NCBI GenBank assembly: GCA_019638495.1
Contig: JAHBTQ010000001.1
Coordinates: 992,001 to 1,056,000, forward strand
Direction: 5' to 3'
DNA length: 64,000 nucleotides
Source of the DNA: Taibaiella sp.
Lineage (GTDB): Bacteria; Bacteroidota; Bacteroidia; Chitinophagales; Chitinophagaceae
The position numbers were made by a program, and so were the translations under genes. A model generated the notes under the pieces. That model was not told where the DNA came from. It saw only the letters and a program-made list of their open reading frames with translations, and did not search any database. Below are positions 8,537 to 16,235 of this stretch, one piece after another (position 1 is the first letter of the stretch; the number at the start of each line of letters is the position of its first letter).

Positions 8537-9154
8537 CTATGGTATGTTGATGTATTTGTGAGTTTGCAAAGATAGCTGCCAGCGTGGATGCTCCTTTATA
8601 TAATCTATGATAAGCGGTGTCATCACATCACGCTTACCCCACTCGGGTTGCAGGAATAGCTTGCAATCTGCACCTACCCTGGCCGCATGCTGCTCGGCCC
8701 AGTCGAGGTCGCTTTTATGGTACACCACCACTTTCAGCTCATTAGCCGCTGCAAGGCTTTCATTCAGTGGCGCTTTGAATTTCTTTGGCGAAAGCGTGAC
8801 CCAGTCCAGCGACCCGGAGAGTGGGTGCGCACCCGATGTTTCAATATGTACCCGGAAGCCGGTGGCGTGCAGGGCGTCGCATAATGCTTCAAGGTTGTGC
8901 ATAGCGGGCTCGCCGCCGGTTATCACAGCTATTCTGCCCTCATAAGATCCTGCAGTTTGCGCCAGCTCCACATTGGTCATTACAGGGTGTGCTGCTGCAT
9001 CCCAGCTTTCCTTTACATCGCACCACACACAGCCCACATCACAGCCCCCCAGGCGTATGAAGTATGCCGCCTTGCCGGTATGCACGCCCTCTCCCTGCAG
9101 GGTGTAGAAGTGCTCCATTACGGGATACTGTGCTATCTGTATGTCTAAGTTCAC
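8537..9154 (-). CDS. queE: 7-carboxy-7-deazaguanine synthase
   Basis: A radical SAM enzyme that makes 7-carboxy-7-deazaguanine for queuosine. The cluster-binding motif C38xxxC42xxC45 (GGCDVGCVWCDVKESWD) has the QueE spacing and the VMEHFYTLQGEG segment is diagnostic. Start is uncertain. The frame stays open to an ATG at 9223, but that would overlap the divergent gene's promoter region. A GTG at 9154 gives the usual short lead before PVMEHFYTLQGEG; an ATG at 9118 is the alternative, and a TACTTTTG box at 9159-9166 on the minus strand would favour 9118. No other queuosine gene is adjacent. Confidence 0.9.
   Translation of the reverse strand: MNLDIQIAQYPVMEHFYTLQGEGVHTGKAAYFIRLGGCDVGCVWCDVKESWDAAAHPVMTNVELAQTAGSYEGRIAVITGGEPAMHNLEALCDALHATGFRVHIETSGAHPLSGSLDWVTLSPKKFKAPLNESLAAANELKVVVYHKSDLDWAEQHAARVGADCKLFLQPEWGKRDVMTPLIIDYIKEHPRWQLSLQTHKYINIP
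8567..8574 (-). promoter_or_regulatory. Bacteroidota -7 element for uppP
   Basis: TATCTTTG on the minus strand, 33 nt before the uppP ATG and inside the last codons of queE. Confidence 0.5.
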
Positions 9155-9243
9155 GGTGCAAAAGTAGGTGTTGAAAACTAAATCAGGATTTGGGCAGGGG
9201 ATAATACAATCAGTACCTTGCATTGGCGCATAATCTATCTGTA

Positions 9244-9603
9244 ATGAAATGGATCATAGTGATACTTGCTGCACTCAACTTCGGCTATATGTCCTTTGAC
9301 GGGAGCAGGGCATTGATAGCGGGCCACTACATCACGCCATCTTCAGGTAATTATCAAGGCCAGTTGGGGCCGTGGAGCAGGGTAGTATCTGCGGTGGGGA
9401 TAGAGCCCGAGGGAACGTTGATGAAACAAGTCTTTGTGCTTTGGGGCTTAGCGGGCATGGCGATAACAGCACTCTTTCTGAGCGAACCTGAGAAATACCG
9501 AACCATCATGCTGGTAGCCAACATTTGCTCACTTTGGTATGCCCTGGCCGGCACAGTGAGTTCGCTCATTCAGATCATACTACTGTGGCGAATGAGGGTC
9601 TGA
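9244..9603 (+). CDS. Small membrane protein, unknown function
   Basis: A 119-residue protein starting MKWIIVILAALNFGYMSFDG. Three or four hydrophobic segments are visible (residues about 3-20, 62-80, 86-115). It carries no motif I recognise. It has the look of the small four-helix membrane proteins common in Bacteroidota. I chose the ATG at 9244, seven codons into the open frame, because the first helix then starts at once. Divergent from queE and convergent with the NHL gene. Confidence 0.7.
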   Translation: MKWIIVILAALNFGYMSFDGSRALIAGHYITPSSGNYQGQLGPWSRVVSAVGIEPEGTLMKQVFVLWGLAGMAITALFLSEPEKYRTIMLVANICSLWYALAGTVSSLIQIILLWRMRV

Positions 9604-9643
9604 GTAACTTGCAGCTATTTTTTTCCTGCTCTGTACCTACAGC

Positions 9644-11551
9644 CTATAAGCTTGCGACCTGGCTCTGTATCACCACGCGTTGCTGCCACTTACCGTTCTG
9701 CCCTGAAACGGACAGAATATAGTTGCCTGGCTGGAGATTGTTTTCGAGCGAGATACTGTCGCCTTCAAAGGAAAACTCCCTGACAGCACGCCCAAGCAGA
9801 TCATAAAGCACGCCGGAAATGCGGCCCTTGGCGCCGGGCACCAGCACCGTGAATGCACCGTTACCAGGGTTTGGCATCACAATGATCTCCCTGTTGTCCG
9901 GTAGCGCAGTTTCTATTCCTGAGGTTACACATTCAGTAGCTGGCACCACAGAAATTGGGTGTTCAGAGGACAAACTGCCGCAGCTACTACTTACTGTGTA
10001 ACGGATGGTGTCTATTCCCACAGCCACACCCGTCACCACTCCGCTAAGCACAGTGGCGACAGAAGGGTTGGTGCTTATCCATGTGCCGCCCGAGAGCGAT
10101 GCTGAAAGTGTGGCCGTAAAGCCTACACATATTGTGTCATCGCCGCTAATTACTGCCGGTAAAGGGGTGGGGCTAACCGTTACCAAAACCTTGATAGTAT
10201 CTGATGCCGAGCCATCGAAAACGCGAACTACAAAGCTGTCGGCACCGGTGTAACCAACTGCACTGGTATACGATGTGCCCGGAGGAGAAACGAGGCCTCC
10301 CGAACAAGGAGCTGTAGCGGGGAATCCGCTTAGCGAGCCATGCAGGGGAGATGTAAGCACTGTCCAGGTCTCTGTTCCACTGGTGCTGGCATCAGATACT
10401 GTAAGTGGTAAATCCAGTGGCTCAGCCGCTTCAACGCAAGCTACCAGAGAGTAGGTGGCTCCACCGGTGAATACTGGAGGGTAAGACATTGTTATAAGAC
10501 GCAGACGACTATTATAACGATCGCAAACTACGAGGTCGCCTGTTGGCAATACGGCAATATCGGTGGGTCTATTAAGCTGTGCAAGTGTTGCAGGGCCGCC
10601 GTCGCCGCCATAGCCAGCTATCCCATTACCTGCTATAGTAGAAATGGACCCGGTTGCATCAACTTTCCTTATCCTATGGTTCATGTGATCCACGATATAC
10701 GCATTTCCCCCCGCATCCATAGTCATGCCGGCGGGATAATATAGCTGCGCTGCAGTAGCCGGTCCGCCATCGCCGCTGAAACCCGGCACGCCCGTACCCG
10801 CAAATGTGGTGATAATGCCTGACGTGTTTACTTTTCTTATCCTGTGGTTGCCATTATCGGTAATGTATAGGTTGTCGGCGGCATCAACATAAAGGAAGTT
10901 TGGGTAGTAAAGCCTTGCAGCAGTAGCAGGCCCGCCATCGCCGCTGTAGCCAAAGGTTCCGGTTCCTGCTATGGTGGTGATGATGCCGGTGGCAAGGTTC
11001 ACTTTCCGCACGCGGTGACTGTATTGGTCGGCAATGTAAAGGTTGCCGGTGGCATCCAATGCAATGCCCGAGGGTCTCATCATGGAGGCTGCGGTGGCAG
11101 GTCCGCCGTCGCCGGTAGAAGTATAAGATCCGTTACCTGCAATAGTGGTGATGATACCGAGGCCACTCACCTTCCTTACGCGATTGTTCCAGGTGTCAGC
11201 AATATACCAGTCGCCATCATTAGCAGCAAGTACATCAAAGGGCTGATACACGCCCGCAGACGCCGCCATGCCGCCATCGCCGCTAAACGACGGAACGCCG
11301 ATTCCGGCGAAAGTGGTAATTACGCCCGAGGTGTTTATATATCGCACCCGGTTATTGTCATGGTCGGTTACCACTATAGTGCCGCCGCCATCCGTCGAGA
11401 GGCCATGACAAAAATTGAGCTTTGCAGAGGTAGCTGGGCCTCCATCACCGGAGTACCCTGCTATGCCAGTACCTGCAATGGTGGATATTATTTGCGCACC
11501 TGTGTTTAGCGCAAACAGGCAGGCAGTTGCGAGAGAGGTATATTTTTTCAT
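9644..11551 (-). CDS. Secreted NHL-repeat protein with T9SS sorting domain
   Basis: A 635-residue protein with a signal peptide (MKKYTSLATACLFALNTGAQ). Residues about 20-350 hold six or seven NHL-type beta-propeller repeats with the unit GYSGDGGPAT, a DNLYITD-like strand, RIRKV and ITTIAGTG. Next come a region like a cadherin/Ig domain and one Ig-like unit (GGTWISTNPSVATVLSGVVTG). The C-terminal 75 residues are a T9SS type A sorting domain (PNPGNGAFTV, YDLLGRAV, QPGNYILSV). It should reach the cell surface or medium; NHL propellers usually bind proteins or glycans. Two paralogues lie in the window, at 37451-41050 and 61309-63096. Confidence 0.87.
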   Translation of the reverse strand: MKKYTSLATACLFALNTGAQIISTIAGTGIAGYSGDGGPATSAKLNFCHGLSTDGGGTIVVTDHDNNRVRYINTSGVITTFAGIGVPSFSGDGGMAASAGVYQPFDVLAANDGDWYIADTWNNRVRKVSGLGIITTIAGNGSYTSTGDGGPATAASMMRPSGIALDATGNLYIADQYSHRVRKVNLATGIITTIAGTGTFGYSGDGGPATAARLYYPNFLYVDAADNLYITDNGNHRIRKVNTSGIITTFAGTGVPGFSGDGGPATAAQLYYPAGMTMDAGGNAYIVDHMNHRIRKVDATGSISTIAGNGIAGYGGDGGPATLAQLNRPTDIAVLPTGDLVVCDRYNSRLRLITMSYPPVFTGGATYSLVACVEAAEPLDLPLTVSDASTSGTETWTVLTSPLHGSLSGFPATAPCSGGLVSPPGTSYTSAVGYTGADSFVVRVFDGSASDTIKVLVTVSPTPLPAVISGDDTICVGFTATLSASLSGGTWISTNPSVATVLSGVVTGVAVGIDTIRYTVSSSCGSLSSEHPISVVPATECVTSGIETALPDNREIIVMPNPGNGAFTVLVPGAKGRISGVLYDLLGRAVREFSFEGDSISLENNLQPGNYILSVSGQNGKWQQRVVIQSQVASL

Positions 11552-11659
11552 GATGTGAAGTTATTGAAAATTCGATTTTCCCCACTCTCGGGCTAAAAGC
11601 GGTTCAAACTATAATAGTCATTTCTTCATCAAAATTTAATTGAGTTTATATAAGTTGTC

Positions 11660-11757
11660 GCGTACCTTTATAATGCGTTAATTGTCACCGTTTGATAAAG
11701 ATCGCAGTAGCAAATCAGCACTTTGTGTTATATAGTATTGGGTGTCGTAAGCTCTAA
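11660..11757 (+). pseudogene. Decayed 5' end of a response-regulator gene
   Basis: This stretch matches the promoter and start of the intact regulator at 12458-12526. In the first 43 nt only four bases differ, including the start codon (TTG at 11692 instead of ATG); similarity continues for about 27 more nt. Translated from the TTG it gives MIKIAVANQHFVLYS and then a TAA at 11755, against MIKIAIADDHLVVRE in the intact gene. The receiver-domain acidic pair DD has become NQ. Only the first 15 or so codons remain. Best read as the remnant of a duplicated regulator. Confidence 0.75.
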
Positions 11758-11824
11758 TGTCCACGTCCTTTTGTTGGCTATTATGAATGCAATATCAGTA
11801 TACATTTTGTACAAAAAACAGAAG

Positions 11825-12391
11825 ATGAAGAACTCCTATACTCTCCTCGCCGTCCTTATCCTTACAGTTGCCTCGTGTAAAAAAGTAAAACACAATGAGA
11901 CGCAGACTCAATTGTCGCCATTTGCCCAATCGCTCAAGGCATCCTGTACCGCTCCATTCAAAGGAAAAGGTGACGCACTGGATGTATACCTACCAACAGC
12001 TATTACGCCGGACGGCAATGGCATCAACGATACATACGGATTGGCACCTGTAGACTGTAATTTCACATCATTTTCGCTGGATATTTATGATACTACCGGC
12101 ATCCGCGTGTATCATTCAGGCACTCCCTCCGGAATCATCTGGGACGGGACCGACATGAATACCGGACATATTGCATTGAAGTACAAATACTATGTGAAGG
12201 TAGCCTACACTACACAGGGCAATATTACCGATAGCGGCAGTACCTATTTGTTTCTCCTGCCCCACAACGATGCAAAAACCTGTATAATAAGGATGGCTGC
12301 CGACACTATGCTATATCTATTTCCTTCACAGTTTGTAATAGGTTCAGGATTTGACCGAATCAACAACTGTTTCGAGCATTTTTGTGATTAA
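11825..12391 (+). CDS. Lipoprotein with CHU_C-like (gliding-motility C-terminal) domain
   Basis: A 188-residue protein. I chose the ATG at 11825, which gives a lipoprotein signal (MKNSYTLLAVLILTVASCKK, lipobox VASC). Residues about 55-150 look like the CHU_C domain used as a type B T9SS signal: ITPDGNGINDTY, then FSLDIYDTTGIRVYHS, then WDGTDMNTG, then KYYVKV. Here the domain is nearly the whole protein and is followed by about 40 extra residues with three Cys, so it is not a terminal tag. It sits between a decayed regulator start and the intact regulator. Function unknown. Confidence 0.7.
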   Translation: MKNSYTLLAVLILTVASCKKVKHNETQTQLSPFAQSLKASCTAPFKGKGDALDVYLPTAITPDGNGINDTYGLAPVDCNFTSFSLDIYDTTGIRVYHSGTPSGIIWDGTDMNTGHIALKYKYYVKVAYTTQGNITDSGSTYLFLLPHNDAKTCIIRMAADTMLYLFPSQFVIGSGFDRINNCFEHFCD

Positions 12392-12489
12392 GACCTAGGC
12401 CACCACATTACATTTGTAATAATTTTCCGATAGATGTGACAAATAATATAATTTACTGCGTATCTTTATAATGCATTAATCGTCACCGT

Positions 12490-13149
12490 ATGATAAAGAT
12501 AGCTATCGCAGATGACCACCTTGTAGTGCGCGAAGGTATTGCCTCTCTTTTAGGCAAGATGGGCTTCGAAGTAATTATTCAGGCTGCAAATGGAGTGGAG
12601 CTTTTGCAACGCCTTAAAGATGCCGATGTCTTACCGGACGTTTGTTTGCTCGATATTTCGATGCCGCTAAAGAACGGATTTGAAACCGCAGAGGAAATAC
12701 GGGATTCCTGGCCCGAAATCAGGGTTTTAGTGGTCACCGTCCATTCAGAAAGCCTTTACTTCACGCGTATGATCGCCGCCGGTGCAAAGGGCTATGTAAC
12801 GAAAGATGCGCGTGCAGACGTGCTGCGTGAAGCAGTGATGAGCGTGTATCACAAAGGTGCCTACTTCTCAGATGTAGAAGAGCAACGTTACATGCGGTCC
12901 ATAGCACGCGGAGAGATAAAACATCCCAAACTAACTGCTGCAGAAACCGAAGTTCTAAGACTATGCTGTGACGAACTCTCTGCCGCCGAAATTGCCACGA
13001 GAATGCACACAAGTGCCAAGGCTGTTGACAGCCATAAACACAACCTCTTTAACAAGCTGGCTGTAAAGACCACTGCCGGCCTGGTAAAAGCGGCCATAAA
13101 ATATGGCTACGTGCAGGTGGATACCGGCACATCGCCAGTGCTGAAATAA
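12490..13149 (+). CDS. NarL/LuxR family response regulator
   Basis: A 219-residue two-component regulator. The receiver domain (1-125) has the acidic pair D8-D9, the phosphorylated D55 in CLLDISMP, and the conserved KGYVTKDA lysine. The C-terminal LuxR helix-turn-helix spans about 150-212 (LTAAETEVLRLCC, then LSAAEIATRMHTSAKAVDSH). No histidine kinase is adjacent, so the partner is elsewhere. A TATCTTTA box at 12461-12468 is a near-consensus -7 element and is also kept in the decayed copy at 11663. Target genes unknown. Confidence 0.9.
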   Translation: MIKIAIADDHLVVREGIASLLGKMGFEVIIQAANGVELLQRLKDADVLPDVCLLDISMPLKNGFETAEEIRDSWPEIRVLVVTVHSESLYFTRMIAAGAKGYVTKDARADVLREAVMSVYHKGAYFSDVEEQRYMRSIARGEIKHPKLTAAETEVLRLCCDELSAAEIATRMHTSAKAVDSHKHNLFNKLAVKTTAGLVKAAIKYGYVQVDTGTSPVLK

Positions 13150-13165
13150 GAGCAGAGTACCTTGG

Positions 13166-14047
13166 CTACTTTTTACCGCGCAACTTTGCTGCGAGTAACG
13201 TGTTTTTCATGAGGCCGCAAATGGTCATAAGCCCTACACCCTTTGGTACAGGGGTGATATAGCTACACAATGGAGCCACGTTATCGAAGTCCACATCGCC
13301 TACCAGGCGGCTGCCGCTTTTCTTTGTAGCATCGTCCACGCGGTTGATACCCACGTCTATGATAATTGCACCTTCCTTTACCATGTCTGCTGTAACATAA
13401 CGAGGGCGGCCAATGGCAGCAACGATAATGTCAGCACTGCGTGTGAAGTCTTTAAGGTTCTTTGTTTTAGAGTGGCACATTGTCACCGTGGCATTGCCCG
13501 GATTTCCCGCGCGACTCATAAGGATAGTCATAGGTGTGCCTACTATGTTGCTGCGGCCAATGACCACGCAGTGCATGCCTGTAGTATCAATCTTGTAGTA
13601 CTCCAGCATCAGCATAATGCCATATGGTGTTGCCGGCAGGAAAGTAGGCTGACCCAGCAACATGCGGCCTTGCGATATAGGGTGGAAGCCATCTACATCC
13701 TTATCGGGGTGAATGGCATTGATTACCGCATCGGGTGAAATATGATTAGGCAGCGGTAGCTGCACTAATATACCATCTACCTCATCGTTATTGTTCAGCT
13801 TGTTTACTTCATCTATTAGTTGCGCCTCGGTAATATTAGCAGGCAAGCGCAAAAGGGTAGAGCCAAAACCCAGTTCTTCGCAATGCTTCACTTTGCTGCC
13901 CACATATGCCTCGCTGGCGGGATTATTGCCTACAAGAATAGCTGCCAGGTGTGGCTGCTTGCCGCCGCCTGCCTGCCAGTCTTTTACTTCCTGCTTTATC
14001 TGCTCCTTAATATGCCCGGACACGAGCACGCCATCAAGTAATTGCAT
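13166..14047 (-). CDS. folD: Methylenetetrahydrofolate dehydrogenase/cyclohydrolase
   Basis: A 293-residue bifunctional cytosolic enzyme that interconverts methylene-, methenyl- and formyl-tetrahydrofolate, supplying one-carbon units for purines and formyl-Met. The active-site segment EAYVGSKVKHCEELG has Tyr48 and the catalytic Lys52; DGILVQLPLP, the NADP-binding GRSNIVGTP and the C-terminal TPVPKGVGLMTICGL are all conserved. Length matches the family. Monocistronic and convergent with the response regulator (16-bp gap). Confidence 0.96.
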   Translation of the reverse strand: MQLLDGVLVSGHIKEQIKQEVKDWQAGGGKQPHLAAILVGNNPASEAYVGSKVKHCEELGFGSTLLRLPANITEAQLIDEVNKLNNNDEVDGILVQLPLPNHISPDAVINAIHPDKDVDGFHPISQGRMLLGQPTFLPATPYGIMLMLEYYKIDTTGMHCVVIGRSNIVGTPMTILMSRAGNPGNATVTMCHSKTKNLKDFTRSADIIVAAIGRPRYVTADMVKEGAIIIDVGINRVDDATKKSGSRLVGDVDFDNVAPLCSYITPVPKGVGLMTICGLMKNTLLAAKLRGKK

Positions 14048-14329
14048 AGTGTGTCTTTTTTTGTTGAAGATAATGAAAATGATGATGTTTGGAAAACGAA
14101 ATGGAAACGAAGTTTGTCATAACAATTCAATTCGAAAACTCAATGAGTCAGCGAATACAGCTTCTGTGCCAGCTGCTCAGGGTGTTCAATTTTAACAAAT
14201 TGGCATAATTTTTGTTCTATCATTTTCATGACTCGGGAACCTCTATCTTCCGAATGCTCTTGCTACCCGGCTCAACGCTCCTTTTTTCTGTACCCCTATT
14301 TGTAACAAACTGATTAACAACACGCGCTT

Positions 14330-14905
14330 ATGAAATTCTGGGAGCACAATGGTAGCAAGGTATCTTTTATTGCAGCATCGTCTTTTGCAGGCAGTATGCT
14401 GTGCCTGCTGGCGCTGGGTGTACGGGAACACCTCTCATTTTCGCGAATAGTCATGTTCACTATGTTGCTATCCGGTGCTATTACCGGTTTTTTCGTTTTG
14501 CGCGGCATCAGCTTTTACCGAACCATGCGGCGCATTATAGAAGACCGATCTTCACTGTCAGTCCTGCCGCTTTTCAGAGAGGGGTATAATGTGCTTTTGC
14601 ACAACGAACACAACCGTATTTTCTTCACTACAGAGCGTATAAAGGGCGATATCAGCGGCATGCCGGTTACAGTGGCTTTTTCGCAGGGCAGCCCGGCCAG
14701 CTGGCCGGCACTGGTATTTTCATTTTATCCGCTACATCATGCCACGCTCGGTACGCGTACCAGCATGTACCTGAGCTTTAAACTGAACCTTCGCAACAGG
14801 CTTAAGAAGGACATAAAGCCAGAGGTGCTGCGCTTTGTGAATGATCTGCGGGAGAAAGGCTACTCATCGGCGGAATATGCTAACTACTTTGTTACTGCCA
14901 ACTGA
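14330..14905 (+). CDS. Membrane-anchored protein, unknown function
   Basis: A 191-residue protein. Two transmembrane helices are visible at about 11-30 and 38-57, leaving a 130-residue soluble C-terminal part rich in aromatic residues and ending KGYSSAEYANYFVTAN. I recognise no domain. Its stop codon abuts the stop of the convergent lipoprotein gene with no spacer. Start at 14330 is the first ATG and gives a sensible N terminus. Codon use matches the neighbours. Confidence 0.7.
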   Translation: MKFWEHNGSKVSFIAASSFAGSMLCLLALGVREHLSFSRIVMFTMLLSGAITGFFVLRGISFYRTMRRIIEDRSSLSVLPLFREGYNVLLHNEHNRIFFTTERIKGDISGMPVTVAFSQGSPASWPALVFSFYPLHHATLGTRTSMYLSFKLNLRNRLKKDIKPEVLRFVNDLREKGYSSAEYANYFVTAN

Positions 14906-15301
14906 CTACCTGCGTACAAACCACTCGTAGGTAATGTCTGTATGGTCATAGGCATTCAATACCAGCGTGTCATGGCTAAAGGAATATTGGTAGTCTACAC
15001 CGGCGTCAAGATTCACTATGTCAATTTCTGTTGTAGTGCCGCTAAGTTTGTCTTTGCCCAGGGTGTAGTGTCCCGTGCGCGTTTTTGCATCAAACACCCA
15101 GGTAAATGTGCCGTTGTTATCGAAGATGTATGTTTGTGTGTAGGGCAGGTCTGCGCCTGTAAGATGAACGCCGCCAATTCCCCCGGTTACCATCACCATC
15201 TCCCACTTGCCTTCTATGGCGTTCCTTTGTTTATCGCTCTTTTTGCAGGAGCTAATAACCACCAGGCACATAATGAAGATGAAGAAGTGAAGTAGTCTCA
15301 T
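14906..15301 (-). CDS. Lipocalin-like lipoprotein, paralogue 1 of 3
   Basis: A 131-residue lipoprotein. I chose the ATG at 15301, which puts a lipobox ISSC about 20 residues in (MRLLHFFIFIMCLVVISSCK). The mature part has IEGKWEMVMVTGGIGGVHLTG, a run of beta strands (TYIFDNNGTFTWVF, TGHYTLGKD) and ends DHTDITYEWFVRR. The layout, a start GKW motif followed by short strands, is that of small lipocalin-like proteins of Bacteroidota; ligand unknown. It is the last of three tandem paralogues on this strand. Confidence 0.8.
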   Translation of the reverse strand: MRLLHFFIFIMCLVVISSCKKSDKQRNAIEGKWEMVMVTGGIGGVHLTGADLPYTQTYIFDNNGTFTWVFDAKTRTGHYTLGKDKLSGTTTEIDIVNLDAGVDYQYSFSHDTLVLNAYDHTDITYEWFVRR

Positions 15302-15350
15302 GAGTATATTTTTTGAAAGCTGGAACGGGATTTGGACTTCAATGGGCAAT

Positions 15351-15752
15351 TTACTCCTTCACGTACCAGTCATACATAGGGTCTGAAATGCCGTACATAC
15401 TAAGGATCAGCGTATCGTGTGCAAACGAGTAGGTGTATTTTTCACTGCCATCCAATGTCACAATATCTATCACCGTGTTAGTTCTCTTCTGCGTCTCCGT
15501 CCCCAGGCTATAGGTGCCCTTGGCCGGTTTCCCATCTTCACGCTTAATGTAGGTGCCGTCGGCATGCAGGTCATAGCTGCGTGTATGCCCCCACTGGTCT
15601 GCCGTAAGGTGCACACTGCCTATGCCGCCTGTCATTAGCACCAGGTTCCACTTGCCGGTGATAGAGTTGCCGGAAGGTGTGGTGCCTTTCTTGCTGCAAG
15701 AAGAAGCGTTTAGGAACATCCAGCTGAACAGAAAGATAAATGCGAGTTTCAT
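15351..15752 (-). CDS. Lipocalin-like lipoprotein, paralogue 2 of 3
   Basis: A 133-residue lipoprotein with lipobox ASSC (MKLAFIFLFSWMFLNASSCS). It is the closest relative of paralogue 1: ITGKWNLVLMTGGIGSVHLTA, KGTYSLGTE, IDIVTLDGSEKYTYSFAHDT and the end DPMYDWYVKE line up almost without gaps. It lies 22 bp after paralogue 3 and 49 bp before paralogue 1, so the three are probably co-transcribed. Ligand unknown. Confidence 0.82.
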   Translation of the reverse strand: MKLAFIFLFSWMFLNASSCSKKGTTPSGNSITGKWNLVLMTGGIGSVHLTADQWGHTRSYDLHADGTYIKREDGKPAKGTYSLGTETQKRTNTVIDIVTLDGSEKYTYSFAHDTLILSMYGISDPMYDWYVKE

Positions 15753-15774
15753 TTGCTGATGGGAGCTTGAACTG

Positions 15775-16200
15775 CTAATATTTCTTGAAATAGCTGTTTA
15801 CGCCGTCGTTGGCAAATGGCATCCACAAAACAAGAGTATCGGCCCAGGTTACGTAATTATAGAGACTGCCGAACGTAGTAGAAGGACCACCACTTCCACC
15901 GGTAGGCGCAGCAATAAAATTAATCCGCGTATAGCTGCCGGACGTGCTAAGCGAATAAGTGCCGGTAGTGGTGGTAGTGCCGTAGGTATTGATGAATGTA
16001 AAGTCCGGTTTCAGATGCATCGTATAAGACACGGTGGCTGGTTGCAACGTCATTACGCCGGTAAACCCACCTGTCCATCCCACATACACCCATTTGCCTT
16101 TTATGAGCGGTGTTGACGGTTTTGCAGCTACATTGTCGTTCTTTTTGCAAGACGCGAGGGTGATAAATGCCAATGCAATTAAAAGGAGGGTATGTTTCAT
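15775..16200 (-). CDS. Lipocalin-like lipoprotein, paralogue 3 of 3
   Basis: A 141-residue lipoprotein with lipobox LASC (MKHTLLLIALAFITLASCKK). It shares IKGKWVYVGWTGGFTGVMTL and TGTYSLSTSG with the other two but is more diverged, with a Thr-rich strand turn and a Gly-rich loop (TGGSGG). The conserved ending is a shortened DGVNSYFKKY. First gene of the tandem triplet, downstream of the helicase-nuclease gene by 35 bp. Confidence 0.8.
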   Translation of the reverse strand: MKHTLLLIALAFITLASCKKNDNVAAKPSTPLIKGKWVYVGWTGGFTGVMTLQPATVSYTMHLKPDFTFINTYGTTTTTGTYSLSTSGSYTRINFIAAPTGGSGGPSTTFGSLYNYVTWADTLVLWMPFANDGVNSYFKKY

Positions 16201-16235
16201 AACTAGTGAGTTTCGTATAAAGTTATGAAAAATAG

